Shown: positions 53,464-62,191 of the stretch, one piece after another
Position numbering within the stretch: position 1 is the first letter of the stretch
Layout: each line of letters opens with the position of its first letter
NCBI GenBank assembly: GCA_040390855.1
Contig: JAZJXO010000028.1
Span: 1 to 64,000, forward strand
Origin: Parvibaculum sp040390855
GTDB lineage: Bacteria > Pseudomonadota > Alphaproteobacteria > Parvibaculales > Parvibaculaceae
Length of the DNA: 64,000 bases
Reading direction: 5' to 3'
The notes under the pieces: generated by a model
Told to the model about the DNA's origin: nothing
Databases searched by the model: none
Seen by the model: only the letters and a program-made list of their open reading frames with translations
Made by a program: the position numbers and the translations under genes

Positions 53464-54963
53464 CTATCCCATCGTCGGGATAACGAAGGACGATCCTTCC
53501 TTGACACCGCTGGGCCAGCGCGATGTGACGGTTTTAACTTTCGTCCAGAACTTCACACCTTCCGTACCATGCTGATTGGTATCGCCGAAAGCTGAACGCT
53601 TCCAGCCACCAAAGCTGTGATAGGCCAGCGGCACAGGAATCGGCACATTGATGCCGACCATGCCGACCTGCACACGCGCTGCAAACGACCGCGCGGCATC
53701 GCCGTCACGCGTGAAGATCGCGACACCATTGCCATACTGATGTTTGGTCGGCAGATCGGCGGCTTCTTCAAATGTTTTCGCACGCACGATCTGGAGCACG
53801 GGACCGAAGATTTCTTCCTTATAGGTTTTCATCTCGGACGTCACATTGTCGAACAGGCAGCCGCCGAGGAAAAAACCGTTTTCATAGCCCTGCAATTTAA
53901 AGCCACGACCATCGACCACGAGCTTCGCACCTTCTTCCACGGCAAGGTCGATGTAACCGCGCACTTTTTCCATATGAGCGCGGGAGACAAGCGGACCGTA
54001 ATCGCTTTCTGGATCGGTCGATGTGCCGATCTTGAGGCCCTGTACGCGGGGAATAAGTTTTTCGATCAGACGATCCGCCGTCTCCTGTCCGACAGGAACC
54101 GCAACGGGAAGCGCCATACAGCGCTCGCCTGCCGAGCCGTAAGCCGAACCGATGAGATCGTTGACGACCTGATCCATGTCCGCATCCGGCATAATGATCG
54201 CGTGGTTCTTCGCGCCGCCCATGGCCTGCACGCGCTTGCCATTCGCGGCACCCGTGGCATAGATGTATTGCGCGATGTCGGACGAACCGACAAAGCTGAC
54301 CGCTTGAATGGTCGGATCGGTGAGTATCGCATCGACCGCTTCCTTGTCGCCGTTCACGACATTGAGCACACCGGCAGGCGCACCCGCTTCGAGGAAAAGC
54401 TCTGCGAGGCGGAGCGGCACCGAAGGATCTTTCTCCGACGGCTTCAGGATGAACGTATTGCCACAGGCAATCGCCACGCCGAACATCCACATCGGGATCA
54501 TGGCCGGAAAGTTGAACGGCGTGATACCCGCTCCAACGCCAAGCGGCTGACGCATGGAATACATGTCGATGCCCGGACCCGCCCCTTCAGTAAACTCCCC
54601 CTTCTGGAGGTGTGGAATACCGCAGGCAAATTCAATAACTTCAAGACCGCGCTGCACATCACCACGCGCATCCGCCAACACCTTGCCGTGTTCGAGCGAC
54701 AGCATCATCGCAAGATCGTTCATATTGGCTTCGAGCAGACGCTTGAACTCAAACATCACGCGGGCGCGGCGCTGCGGATTGGTGGCGGCCCATTCGGGGA
54801 AGGTGGCGGCAGCAACGGCGACGGCAGCCCGCAACTCAGTTGTCGTCGCCAGCGGCGTGCGGGCGGTCACCTCGCCGGTATTCGGGTTTGTCACATCAAG
54901 AAAGCGACCGCTCGTACCTTTGACATGTTTGCCGCCGATAAAGTGTGTCAGTTCCTTGACCAT
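53464..54963 (-). CDS. mmsA: methylmalonate-semialdehyde dehydrogenase (CoA-acylating)
   Basis: It converts methylmalonate or malonate semialdehyde with NAD and CoA to propionyl- or acetyl-CoA, in valine and inositol breakdown. The 499 residues show the MmsA signature: GVGAGITPFNFPAMIPMWMF, MGGAKNHAIIMPDAD, catalytic Cys in YGSAGERCMALPVAVPVG, and FGGWKRSAFGDTNQHG. No other valine catabolic genes are next to it. It is divergent from a small membrane-protein gene. Confidence 0.95.
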   Translation of the reverse strand: MVKELTHFIGGKHVKGTSGRFLDVTNPNTGEVTARTPLATTTELRAAVAVAAATFPEWAATNPQRRARVMFEFKRLLEANMNDLAMMLSLEHGKVLADARGDVQRGLEVIEFACGIPHLQKGEFTEGAGPGIDMYSMRQPLGVGAGITPFNFPAMIPMWMFGVAIACGNTFILKPSEKDPSVPLRLAELFLEAGAPAGVLNVVNGDKEAVDAILTDPTIQAVSFVGSSDIAQYIYATGAANGKRVQAMGGAKNHAIIMPDADMDQVVNDLIGSAYGSAGERCMALPVAVPVGQETADRLIEKLIPRVQGLKIGTSTDPESDYGPLVSRAHMEKVRGYIDLAVEEGAKLVVDGRGFKLQGYENGFFLGGCLFDNVTSEMKTYKEEIFGPVLQIVRAKTFEEAADLPTKHQYGNGVAIFTRDGDAARSFAARVQVGMVGINVPIPVPLAYHSFGGWKRSAFGDTNQHGTEGVKFWTKVKTVTSRWPSGVKEGSSFVIPTMG

Positions 54964-55277
54964 GACTTCCCGTCCCTCGTGCTCACTGTTTTGCTGCTCC
55001 GACCCTTCGATCCGGCGCTTTTCAGGGCACTAGTTAGCCTTTGCACCCCCTCCGGAGCAAGGCTTGGCGGCCCGGCAAACGTGTCCGGACGTTGTATTTT
55101 TGCAATGCGTGACCGTAGCGGTCCAGCCCGAGCACAAAATCAGCCGTTCAGGCTTTGATTGTGGGTGGCACAAATCACTGTTTGCACTAGCATCTCACAT
55201 TGGAACGCCCCGCAACGGCAGGGCACAACCGACCTATGCCCGATCAGGGCAGGGAATGCTGGGAAGAGGAATTACGA
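54964..55277. other. divergent intergenic region, no gene seen
   Basis: About 310 bases between mmsA and the small membrane protein. I see no coding frame with support, no terminator and no convincing operator. It must hold the two divergent promoters. Confidence 0.5.
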
Positions 55278-55517
55278 ATGTCCAATACCGTTAAATTGAT
55301 TGTGGCCGTCATCGTTATCGTCGGCGTTTTGTTTGTCGGCTACAAAATGACCAACAAGGAAGCCGCTGCTCCCGCTGACGCGATGGCACCGACAAGTGAA
55401 ATGGCTCCGGCTGCTGAAACTCCGGCAGCGCCTGCTGCTGAAGTGCCTCCTGCCGAAACACCGACCGCACCCGCAGCTGACGCCCCTACCGCTCCGGCAG
55501 AAGAACCCGCCAAATAA
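55278..55517 (+). CDS. small single-pass membrane protein with Ala/Pro/Glu-rich tail
   Basis: The 79 residues start MSNTVKLIVAVIVIVGVLFVGYKM, one N-terminal helix, and continue with a low-complexity Ala/Pro/Glu tail (repeated APAAE, APTAPA). GAGGAATTACG precedes the ATG, and a strong terminator follows, so expression is likely. It is acidic and probably extends into the periplasm. No family recognised; the tail could be a flexible spacer. Confidence 0.78.
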   Translation: MSNTVKLIVAVIVIVGVLFVGYKMTNKEAAAPADAMAPTSEMAPAAETPAAPAAEVPPAETPTAPAADAPTAPAEEPAK

Positions 55518-55540
55518 GTTTCGGGGGGCACAAACGATCA

Positions 55541-55577
55541 AAGCCCGCGCACTGTAAATCGGTGCGCGGGCTTTTCT
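55541..55577 (+). terminator. terminator after the small membrane protein
   Basis: AAAGCCCGCGCAC (55541-55553) pairs perfectly with GTGCGCGGGCTTT (55563-55575) around a 9-base loop, with a T-rich end. Confidence 0.93.
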
Positions 55578-55749
55578 TTGACCACATCTCAACGCCACCA
55601 AAAGGACCACGACGCCGTACGCTTTCATTTCGAGCACGACTATTGCCTCGGCTTGAAGAAAAAATGCTCGGCCTCACGGCGGTCAAACCCGACATGCCTA
55701 TCCGCACCATCGCGGAAAAACCCGAAAAACCGGCGGCTTAATTTTTCTG

Positions 55750-55988
55750 CGTTACAAAATGGTAACCGAAGTTTTTACGCCTCCTTCAGTTCCGTTCACC
55801 TGACATTCAACTTCGATCATTAAACTTCAACCACGTCGCCGCACACGACGTGGTGCAAAGTTTGAGCGTGTCGATTTCATGTTCATTTGTGTACAGGCAG
55901 AGCCCCGTAAAACCTTGTCAGGCAACGGCATATCTCCTGCCTCTTTAATAAGGCCTGTATCACTCCTCTGATACGGGCCTTTTCTTTT
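55750..55988 (+). ncRNA. candidate small RNA (approximate bounds)
   Basis: A full Rho-independent terminator (55950-55988) lies 430 bases beyond the last gene, itself already terminated, so it must end some other transcript. Upstream lie a perfect 9-bp hairpin (55830-55838 with 55846-55854) and a C/U-rich single-stranded TATCTCCTGCCTC able to pair with ribosome-binding sites. The 5' end is not defined; no known RNA family was recognised. Confidence 0.35.
55950..55988 (+). terminator. orphan Rho-independent terminator
   Basis: AAGGCCTGTATCA (55950-55962) pairs with TGATACGGGCCTT (55969-55981, one G-U) around a 6-base loop and is followed by TTCTTTTT. It lies 60 bases upstream of the next gene. 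Confidence 0.88.
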
Positions 55989-56049
55989 TCGTTTGCGTCC
56001 GCAGATTGCCTAGCGCAGCATGAACGTCTCATCGTGAAGGAGCGTTCCC

Positions 56050-56610
56050 ATGCCTTTTGCCAGCGTGCCGTTCGCCAGATGGACCACCCTCGCCTTTGTT
56101 GCTGTTTTATTGTCAGGTTGCTTTGTCTCAGTGATGCCGCTCTTCGGACCGGACGAAGCCGACCTGCCGCTCAGCGACGGTGCAAAGGTTACGGGCTACA
56201 AGCTCGATGATCAGGGCAACCGAAAAGACCAGCCACCCACGCATATGATCGTGACGCGCAAGAAGGTGAGCTATATCTTCACTCCCGACAAGGACGAGCC
56301 TTTCCGCGCCATGTTCGACAGGATCCACGATAATTTCTATATCGGCGTCATACTCGACATCGACATCAACAAGCCGCCTCTCTATGGGCTCTTCCATCAG
56401 GTCGGCAATCATTGGCACGGCTACTCACCTGTCTGCTCCGATTTCCAGAAGCTGGCGGCGACCAAGGGCAAGTCGCTTGCCGATTTCAACATCGTCCACA
56501 ATCCGAACGGCAGCGATTGCCAGTTCCGCAAATATGACGATCTGAAAAATGCGCTCATGTTCCTCGCCGCCTATGGCAAGCCCGACATGGAATATGTGTT
56601 GGGGAAATGA
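56050..56610 (+). CDS. predicted lipoprotein of unknown function
   Basis: The 186-residue protein has a signal sequence TTLAFVAVLLSGC with lipobox LLSGC at about residue 24. The mature part has no recognised domain. It contains an even mix of charged and aromatic residues (YIFTPDKDEPFRAMFDRIHDNFYIG, LYGLFHQVGNHWHGYSPVC) and two further cysteines that might form a disulfide. GAAGGAGCGTTCCC precedes the ATG. It is monocistronic, convergent with the sdh operon. Confidence 0.78.
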   Translation: MPFASVPFARWTTLAFVAVLLSGCFVSVMPLFGPDEADLPLSDGAKVTGYKLDDQGNRKDQPPTHMIVTRKKVSYIFTPDKDEPFRAMFDRIHDNFYIGVILDIDINKPPLYGLFHQVGNHWHGYSPVCSDFQKLAATKGKSLADFNIVHNPNGSDCQFRKYDDLKNALMFLAAYGKPDMEYVLGK

Positions 56611-56640
56611 ACATCTTTTCCCAGAGATAAATTTAGAAAC

Positions 56641-56671
56641 AAAAAGGCCGCCTCGACGAGACGGCCTTTTG
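56641..56671. terminator. bidirectional terminator between lipoprotein gene and sdhB
   Basis: AAAAGGCCG (56642-56650) pairs with CGGCCTTTT (56662-56670); the loop can pair further as CTCGACGAG. A-run on one side and T-run on the other allow it to serve both converging transcripts. Confidence 0.88.
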
Positions 56672-56691
56672 AATTTCTTCATCAGTCAAAT

Positions 56692-57468
56692 TCACGCCTG
56701 ACGTTCCACCATCATCTTCTTGATTTCGGCAATGGCTTTAGCGGGATTGAGACCCTTGGGGCAGGTCTTGGCGCAGTTCATAATGGTGTGGCAGCGATAA
56801 AGACGGAACGGGTCTTCGAGATTATCGAGACGTTCGCCCTTGGCCTCGTCGCGGCTGTCGGCAAGCCAGCGATAGGCCTGCAAAAGCGTCGCCGGTCCGA
56901 GATACCGGTCACCGTTCCACCAATAGGACGGACAGGACGTGGTGCAGCAGGCGCAGAGGATGCACTCGTAAAGCCCGTCGAGTTTTTCGCGGTCGTCGTG
57001 ACTCTGCTTCCATTCTTTTTCGGGCGTCGGCGATTTCGTCTGGAGCCAGGGTTCAATAGACGCGTGCTGCGCATAAAAACCTGTGAGGTCCGGCACGAGA
57101 TCCTTGATCACACCCATACTCGGCAGCGGATAGATTTTGATGTCGCCCTTGCACTCGTCAATGCCTCTGGTGCAGGCAAGCGTGTTCTGACCGTCAATGT
57201 TCATCGCGCAGGAGCCGCAAATGCCTTCGCGGCAAGAGCGACGGAACGTCAGCGTCTGGTCGATTTCATTTTTGATCTTGATGAGCGCATCAAGCACCAT
57301 CGGACCACATTTATCGAGGTCGATTTCATACGTATCGATGCTCGGATTCTTGCCGTCATCCGGCGACCAGCGATAGACTTGGAATTTTTTAACGCGCGTC
57401 GCGCCTTCAGCTTTGAAGGTGCGGCCAACGGTGGGACGCGAATTTTTCGGCAGATTAAACTGAACCAT
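56692..57468 (-). CDS. sdhB: succinate dehydrogenase iron-sulfur subunit
   Basis: It carries the 2Fe-2S, 4Fe-4S and 3Fe-4S clusters between FAD and quinone. The 258 residues show CREGICGSCAMNIDGQNTLAC (first 2Fe-2S ligands), ECILCACCTTSCPSYWWN (4Fe-4S and part of 3Fe-4S) and CHTIMNCAKTCPKGLNPAKAI. It is the last gene of sdhCDAB. Confidence 0.98.
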   Translation of the reverse strand: MVQFNLPKNSRPTVGRTFKAEGATRVKKFQVYRWSPDDGKNPSIDTYEIDLDKCGPMVLDALIKIKNEIDQTLTFRRSCREGICGSCAMNIDGQNTLACTRGIDECKGDIKIYPLPSMGVIKDLVPDLTGFYAQHASIEPWLQTKSPTPEKEWKQSHDDREKLDGLYECILCACCTTSCPSYWWNGDRYLGPATLLQAYRWLADSRDEAKGERLDNLEDPFRLYRCHTIMNCAKTCPKGLNPAKAIAEIKKMMVERQA

Positions 57469-57486
57469 GTCTCAACCCTTTGCCCG

Positions 57487-59286
57487 TTAGTAGACGCGCG
57501 CTTTTGGTTTGATGTAATCAATGTCGCTCGACATCGTGTAGGTGTGAACCGGACGGTAATCGACACTCGGCTTGCCGGTCTTGTCATCGACCCAGCACAG
57601 CGTGTGCTTCATCCAGTTTTCATCGTCACGCTCGGGGTAGTCTTCACGCGCATGGGCGCCACGGCTTTCCTTGCGGCCCACAGCGCCCTCGACGGTCGCA
57701 ATGGCCTGCACGATGAGGTTATCGAATTCGAGTGTTTCGATGAGGTCCGAATTCCAGACGAGTGAACGATCCGAAACGCGAATGTCCGGCAACGCGGCAT
57801 GAACTTCGGCAATGCGCTTGCGGCCCTGTTCGAGCGTTTCGCCTGTGCGGAACACAGCAACATCATCCTGCATCACACGCTGCATCTGGCCACGCAGCAC
57901 CGAGGTCGGCGTCGAGCCATTGGCATTGCGGTAATGATCGAGACGGGCGAGCGCATTGTCGCCTGCGTCTTTTTTCAATTCCGGCTGACGCGCACCCGGC
58001 GTCACAAGTTCAGCGGCCTTGATACCGGCAGCGCGGCCAAAGACGACAAGATCAATGAGAGAGTTGGAGCCCAGACGATTGGCACCATGGACCGACACGC
58101 AGGCAGCTTCGCCAATGGCCATGAGACCGGGCACGACTGTATCGGGATTGCCGTCTTTGAGCGTCAGAACCTGACCGTGATAGTTGGTCGGGATACCGCC
58201 CATATTGTAATGCACGGTCGGGAGCACCGGGATCGGCTCTTTCGTCACGTCGACACCGGCAAAGATGCGCGCGGATTCAGAAATGCCCGGCAGACGCTCA
58301 GCGAGAATTTTCGGATCAAGGTGATCGAGATGCAGGAAGATATGATCTTTATGCTCGCCCACGCCGCGACCTTCGCGAATTTCAATCGTCATGGCGCGGC
58401 TCACCACATCTCGGGACGCAAGGTCCTTTGCCGACGGGGCGTAGCGCTCCATGAAACGCTCGCCTGCCGAGTTGACGAGATAGCCGCCTTCGCCGCGCGA
58501 ACCTTCGGTGATGAGACAACCGGAGCCGTAAATGCCGGTCGGATGGAATTGCACAAATTCCATGTCTTGCAACGGTAGACCGGCACGCAGCACCATGGCA
58601 TTGCCGTCACCCGTACAGGTATGCGCGGACGTCGCCGAGAAATAAGCACGGCCATAACCACCTGTCGCGAGGATCACCAGCGAGGCACGGAAGCGGTGGA
58701 TCTCGCCTGTCGCCATGTCGATCGCAATGACGCCACGGCAGGCACCGCTCTCATCCATGATGAGGTCGATAGCAAAATACTCGATATAAAATTCTGCATT
58801 GTGACGCAGCGACTGGCCGTAAAGCGTGTGGAGCATCGCGTGACCTGTGCGGTCCGCGGCAGCGCAGGTGCGTTGCGCTATGCCTTCACCGAAATTCGTC
58901 GTCATGCCGCCGAAAGGGCGTTGATAAATCTTGCCATCTTCGGTGCGCGAGAAGGGCACACCGAAATGCTCAAGCTCGTAAACAGCTTCCGGCGCATGGC
59001 GGCAGAGATATTCGATAGCATCCTGATCGCCGAGCCAGTCCGACCCTTTGACCGTGTCATACATGTGCCAGCGCCAATCATCCGGACCCATATTCCCGAG
59101 CGAGGCAGCAACACCGCCCTGCGCCGCAACCGTGTGGCTGCGTGTCGGAAACACCTTGGTGATGTTTGCCGTCTTCAGACCTTTTTCAACGCAGCCAAGC
59201 GTCGCGCGAAGTCCCGCGCCACCCGCGCCGACGACGACTGCATCGAAGGTATGGTCGATGAACGTATAGGATTGCGATGCTGACAT
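57487..59286 (-). CDS. sdhA: succinate dehydrogenase flavoprotein subunit
   Basis: This is the FAD-bearing catalytic subunit of complex II. The 599 residues contain VVVGAGGAGLRATLGC, the FAD-linking His in FPTRSHTVAAQGGVAASLGN, QFHPTGIYGSGCLITEGSRGEGG, and the catalytic Arg region MTIEIREGRGVGEHKDH; PTVHYNMGGIPTNYHGQV follows. It is 18 bases ahead of sdhB. Confidence 0.98.
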   Translation of the reverse strand: MSASQSYTFIDHTFDAVVVGAGGAGLRATLGCVEKGLKTANITKVFPTRSHTVAAQGGVAASLGNMGPDDWRWHMYDTVKGSDWLGDQDAIEYLCRHAPEAVYELEHFGVPFSRTEDGKIYQRPFGGMTTNFGEGIAQRTCAAADRTGHAMLHTLYGQSLRHNAEFYIEYFAIDLIMDESGACRGVIAIDMATGEIHRFRASLVILATGGYGRAYFSATSAHTCTGDGNAMVLRAGLPLQDMEFVQFHPTGIYGSGCLITEGSRGEGGYLVNSAGERFMERYAPSAKDLASRDVVSRAMTIEIREGRGVGEHKDHIFLHLDHLDPKILAERLPGISESARIFAGVDVTKEPIPVLPTVHYNMGGIPTNYHGQVLTLKDGNPDTVVPGLMAIGEAACVSVHGANRLGSNSLIDLVVFGRAAGIKAAELVTPGARQPELKKDAGDNALARLDHYRNANGSTPTSVLRGQMQRVMQDDVAVFRTGETLEQGRKRIAEVHAALPDIRVSDRSLVWNSDLIETLEFDNLIVQAIATVEGAVGRKESRGAHAREDYPERDDENWMKHTLCWVDDKTGKPSVDYRPVHTYTMSSDIDYIKPKARVY

Positions 59287-59310
59287 GATCTTGTCTCGAC
59301 GCGTTAAATA

Positions 59311-59700
59311 TCAGGAACCAAAGCCGATCTTGAGCGCTGCATAAATGCAGGCCAGACCTATGCCGTAGGAAAAGAAGGAATTGGCGATCAGCGAATAATG
59401 CTTTAGCCCTTCCGATTGAACATAGTCCTCAATCGTGATCTTCACGCCGATGCGCATGTGAAGAACGAAAGCACCGATCAACGCGATGAGGAGAATGGAA
59501 ACAATGGGATGGCCCACATAGGCACGCGCCGTCTCATAGTCAGCGCCAATCAGCGCGACAATGGAGACAATGGCAAAGACGCTGAGGGGCGCAATGGCGA
59601 GAGCTGTTGCGCGCTGCACAACATGATCCTCGGTACCGGAACGGGCCGAGCCCAGATGAAGGATTTTCGCCAGAGGCGTACGCATATCTTTTTTAAACAT
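59311..59700 (-). CDS. sdhD: succinate dehydrogenase membrane anchor subunit
   Basis: This is a 129-residue three-helix membrane subunit that with SdhC holds heme b and quinone. It starts MFKKDMRTPLAKILHLGSA and contains VQRATALAIAPLSVF and LHMRIGVKITIEDYV, where the His is the likely heme ligand. The ATG at 59700 overlaps the sdhC stop by one base; the frame further upstream belongs to the sdhC shadow. Confidence 0.96.
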   Translation of the reverse strand: MFKKDMRTPLAKILHLGSARSGTEDHVVQRATALAIAPLSVFAIVSIVALIGADYETARAYVGHPIVSILLIALIGAFVLHMRIGVKITIEDYVQSEGLKHYSLIANSFFSYGIGLACIYAALKIGFGS

Positions 59701-60104
59701 TACATCGCCCCACGCAGGCAGATGGCAGCCACCCAGATGACAATCGTCAGCACGACGCCGCCAATGGCCGCCGACCAACTGATGATGTCGGCGGTCTTCT
59801 TTTCGAACGCGAGACCGGCATCCCACCAGAAATAGCGCAGACCACTCAGGAGATGATTGACAAGTGCCCATGTGAACCCGAGAAGCACGACTTTGCCGAT
59901 CCATGATCCGGCGACATTGAGGAACAATACATAAGCATCGGGACCAGTCGCCAGAGCAATGAGCCACCAGGCGAGAAGCGCGGTTCCCGCATATAGACCG
60001 ATGCCGGTGATCCGGTGGATGATCGACATCGCCATTGTGATGGTGAAGCGATAAATCTGGAGATGCGGCGAAAGCGGACGCTCTACCTGACGCGGTGCAG
60101 CCAT
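59700..60104 (-). CDS. sdhC: succinate dehydrogenase cytochrome b556 subunit
   Basis: The 134-residue protein has three helices and begins RPLSPHLQIYRFTITMAMSIIHRITGIGLY, the SdhC signature. The motif HLLSGLRYFWWDAG carries the heme His. It is the first gene of sdhCDAB, coupled to sdhD by TAATG. Confidence 0.97.
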   Translation of the reverse strand: MAAPRQVERPLSPHLQIYRFTITMAMSIIHRITGIGLYAGTALLAWWLIALATGPDAYVLFLNVAGSWIGKVVLLGFTWALVNHLLSGLRYFWWDAGLAFEKKTADIISWSAAIGGVVLTIVIWVAAICLRGAM

Positions 60105-60241
60105 GTCTTTTGTTCCCGGAATTACGACGGGCGGATGGAAACTGTTGTTTAGCCCGCGTTGCCCGTTAAGGCAATCAGGAGAGCCGCCAAAATCGCTATC
60201 TGCGAACAGTTCTCAAAGATTTACGGTGAGGGTTGGGAAGA

Positions 60242-61291
60242 CTAACGTCGCGGCACCAAGACCCAGTAATCAAGATCAAGAATGACGCCATCGGCATAGC
60301 CTTTTTCGAGCGCGCCGGGAAAGACCGCACAATGCAAGTTCTTCGTTGCAATCGTACGTAGACGCAGCGCGCCAATATCATCGCGCCCCTTGAGCGGCGC
60401 ACGATCCAGAACTTCAGACCACGCAAAAACCGTATCACCCGCAAAGCAGGGGGCAACGTGACGCCCGCCATTAATCGCCGCAATCAGTTGCGCATTGCCC
60501 AGCCCGTTGAACGACAGTGACCGCGCGAGAGAAATCACATGGCCACCGTAAATCAAACGGCGACCAAAACGCCCCTCACCTTCAGTGAACTGGTTGAAAT
60601 GCACTTTGGCCGTGTTTTGATAAAGCCGCGTCGCCATCATATGCTCGGCTTCTTCAATCGTCACACCGTCCACGTGATCAATCTTTTCGCCGACCACATA
60701 GTCATCCCAAAGATGGGCGCTACCTGAAGCGGCAAGATCGAACCCCTTAAAATGGATATGCGCGGGCACTTCGAGAAATTCCGCTTCAACCGCATTGGGG
60801 AGCGACGGCACATCGGTTTCAGGCGCGGGTGAAGACTTATCGCGCTTGCGCACCATCACCCAGCGGACATAGTCGAGCACAATCTCATCGCGCTGATTGC
60901 GGCCTGTCGAACGCACATAGACAACGCCTGTGGTGCCATCTGAATTTTCTTTAAGGCCGATGACTTTGGAAATGGTCGAAAGCGTATCACCGGAAAAAAC
61001 CGGCTTCAGAAACCGACAATCGGCATAGCCCAAATTCGCCACGGCATTGAGCGAGACGTCGGGAACTGTTTTACCAAAGACAATGTGGAATGCCAGCAGA
61101 TCATCAACCGGCGATTGCGCATAGCCCGCCTTTCGCGCAACTTCATCTGACGATTGAAGACTAAAGCGCGACCCAAACAGCGCCTGATAAAGCGCACGGT
61201 CGCCGTCTGTCAGTGTGCGGGGTGTCGCATGTGTCAACACCTGCCCTACTTTGAAGTCTTCAAAGAAATTGCCCGTGTTAGTCTTGCTCAT
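60242..61291 (-). CDS. mch: mesaconyl-CoA hydratase (MaoC family)
   Basis: The 349 residues form two hot-dog MaoC-like domains, the length and architecture of mesaconyl-CoA (C1) hydratase of the ethylmalonyl-CoA pathway, which makes beta-methylmalyl-CoA during growth on C2 compounds. Motifs: NFFEDFKVGQVLTHATPRTLTDGDRALYQALFGSRF, AVANLGYADCRFLKPVFSGDTL, YGGHVISLARSLSFNGL. The start overlaps the stop of the next upstream gene (ATGA), which encodes a malyl-CoA lyase/thioesterase-type enzyme, supporting the pathway call. Confidence 0.88.
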   Translation of the reverse strand: MSKTNTGNFFEDFKVGQVLTHATPRTLTDGDRALYQALFGSRFSLQSSDEVARKAGYAQSPVDDLLAFHIVFGKTVPDVSLNAVANLGYADCRFLKPVFSGDTLSTISKVIGLKENSDGTTGVVYVRSTGRNQRDEIVLDYVRWVMVRKRDKSSPAPETDVPSLPNAVEAEFLEVPAHIHFKGFDLAASGSAHLWDDYVVGEKIDHVDGVTIEEAEHMMATRLYQNTAKVHFNQFTEGEGRFGRRLIYGGHVISLARSLSFNGLGNAQLIAAINGGRHVAPCFAGDTVFAWSEVLDRAPLKGRDDIGALRLRTIATKNLHCAVFPGALEKGYADGVILDLDYWVLVPRR

Positions 61292-62181
61292 GCTTCAAGC
61301 TCCGCAATGGCGTCAGCAATCGCAACCGTGCGCTTGGCTATTTCTGCGTGCAGGATTTCCACCATGCGGCCTTCCACTTTCAACACGCCCTTGCCTGCAT
61401 TTTCCGGCAGCTTGAACGCATCAATCGTGAGCCGCGCAAAAGCGACTGTCTCTGGATCGGGCGAGAAGATTTTATTGCAGGGCAGAACCTGGCTCGGATG
61501 AATGAGCGTCTTGCCATCAAAACCCATATCGCGGCCCTGCTCGCAAATGGCGGCAAAGCCCTCTTCGTTTTTGATGTCGTTATAGACACCATCAAGTGCG
61601 ACTAGTCCATAAGCTCGCGCCGCGATGATCGAAAGGCCAAGCGAAGTGAGCATCGGTACGCGATCAGCCGTGTGCGCGGCGCGAAGCTCCTTGGCAATGT
61701 CGTTTGTGCCCATGACCCAGACGGACATGCGCGTAGACGAGGCCTTCGCCGCAATCGCCTGTATGTTGAGGATAGCGAGCGGTGTCTCGATCATGCACCA
61801 GAGTTGGAGCGTCGCGGGCGCACCGGCGTCCGAAAGCGCCTTGTCGGCACGCAGCACATCTTCGGCAGAATTGATTTTCGGGACGAGGATAGCGTCGGGT
61901 TTTGCCGCCACAGCCGCTTTAATGTCCGCTATGCCCCAGGGCGTATCAAGACCGTTCACGCGGATGACAATTTCACGTTTGCCGTACCCGCCTGCTTTGA
62001 CCGCCGCAATCACCTGCGTCCGTGCTTCGTTTTTCGCATCGGGGGCGACCGCATCTTCCAGATCGAGGATCAGGGCGTCTACCGGAATGTCCCTCGCCTT
62101 TTCCATCGCCCGGGCATTGGACCCCGGCATGTAGAGGACGCTGCGGCGCGGGCGGGCGATGATGTCGGTCATGGAACTCAC
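61288..62181 (-). CDS. HpcH/HpaI-CitE-family malyl-CoA thioesterase or beta-methylmalyl-CoA lyase
   Basis: This 297-residue TIM-barrel protein begins RPRRSVLYMPGSNARAMEKARDIPVDALILDLEDAVAPDAKNEAR, with the metal-binding Glu/Asp set (LDLEDAV, WCMIETPLAI, VWVMGTNDIAKEL) and the KTLIHPSQV tail. Linked to mesaconyl-CoA hydratase, it is most likely the (3S)-malyl-CoA thioesterase (Mcl2 type) or a beta-methylmalyl-CoA lyase. Length and the RRSVLYMPG start favour Mcl2 over the longer Mcl1. It is the promoter-proximal member of the pair. Confidence 0.85.
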   Translation of the reverse strand: MSSMTDIIARPRRSVLYMPGSNARAMEKARDIPVDALILDLEDAVAPDAKNEARTQVIAAVKAGGYGKREIVIRVNGLDTPWGIADIKAAVAAKPDAILVPKINSAEDVLRADKALSDAGAPATLQLWCMIETPLAILNIQAIAAKASSTRMSVWVMGTNDIAKELRAAHTADRVPMLTSLGLSIIAARAYGLVALDGVYNDIKNEEGFAAICEQGRDMGFDGKTLIHPSQVLPCNKIFSPDPETVAFARLTIDAFKLPENAGKGVLKVEGRMVEILHAEIAKRTVAIADAIAELEA

Positions 62182-62191
62182 TTTCAGTGGA

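Larger units (their letters stand above)
55581..56049. other. region without a supported protein gene; possible small RNA
   Basis: The 470 bases hold only short frames without family support (one reads MLGLTAVKPDMPIRTIAE from 55662). From about 55830 there is a perfect hairpin, a stretch ATCTCCTGCCTC that could pair with Shine-Dalgarno sequences, and then a typical terminator, although no gene precedes it. Confidence 0.5.

Noticed and set aside
53617..55158. 513-codon open frame on the plus strand
   Set aside because: It lies antisense to mmsA in register with its GC-rich third positions; the translation is His/Arg-rich and resembles no protein.
55578..55823. 81-codon frame and an overlapping short frame ending EKPEKPAA
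   Set aside because: No ribosome-binding site or family match; the codon pattern switches frame midway. Possibly the relic of a gene, but not supportable.
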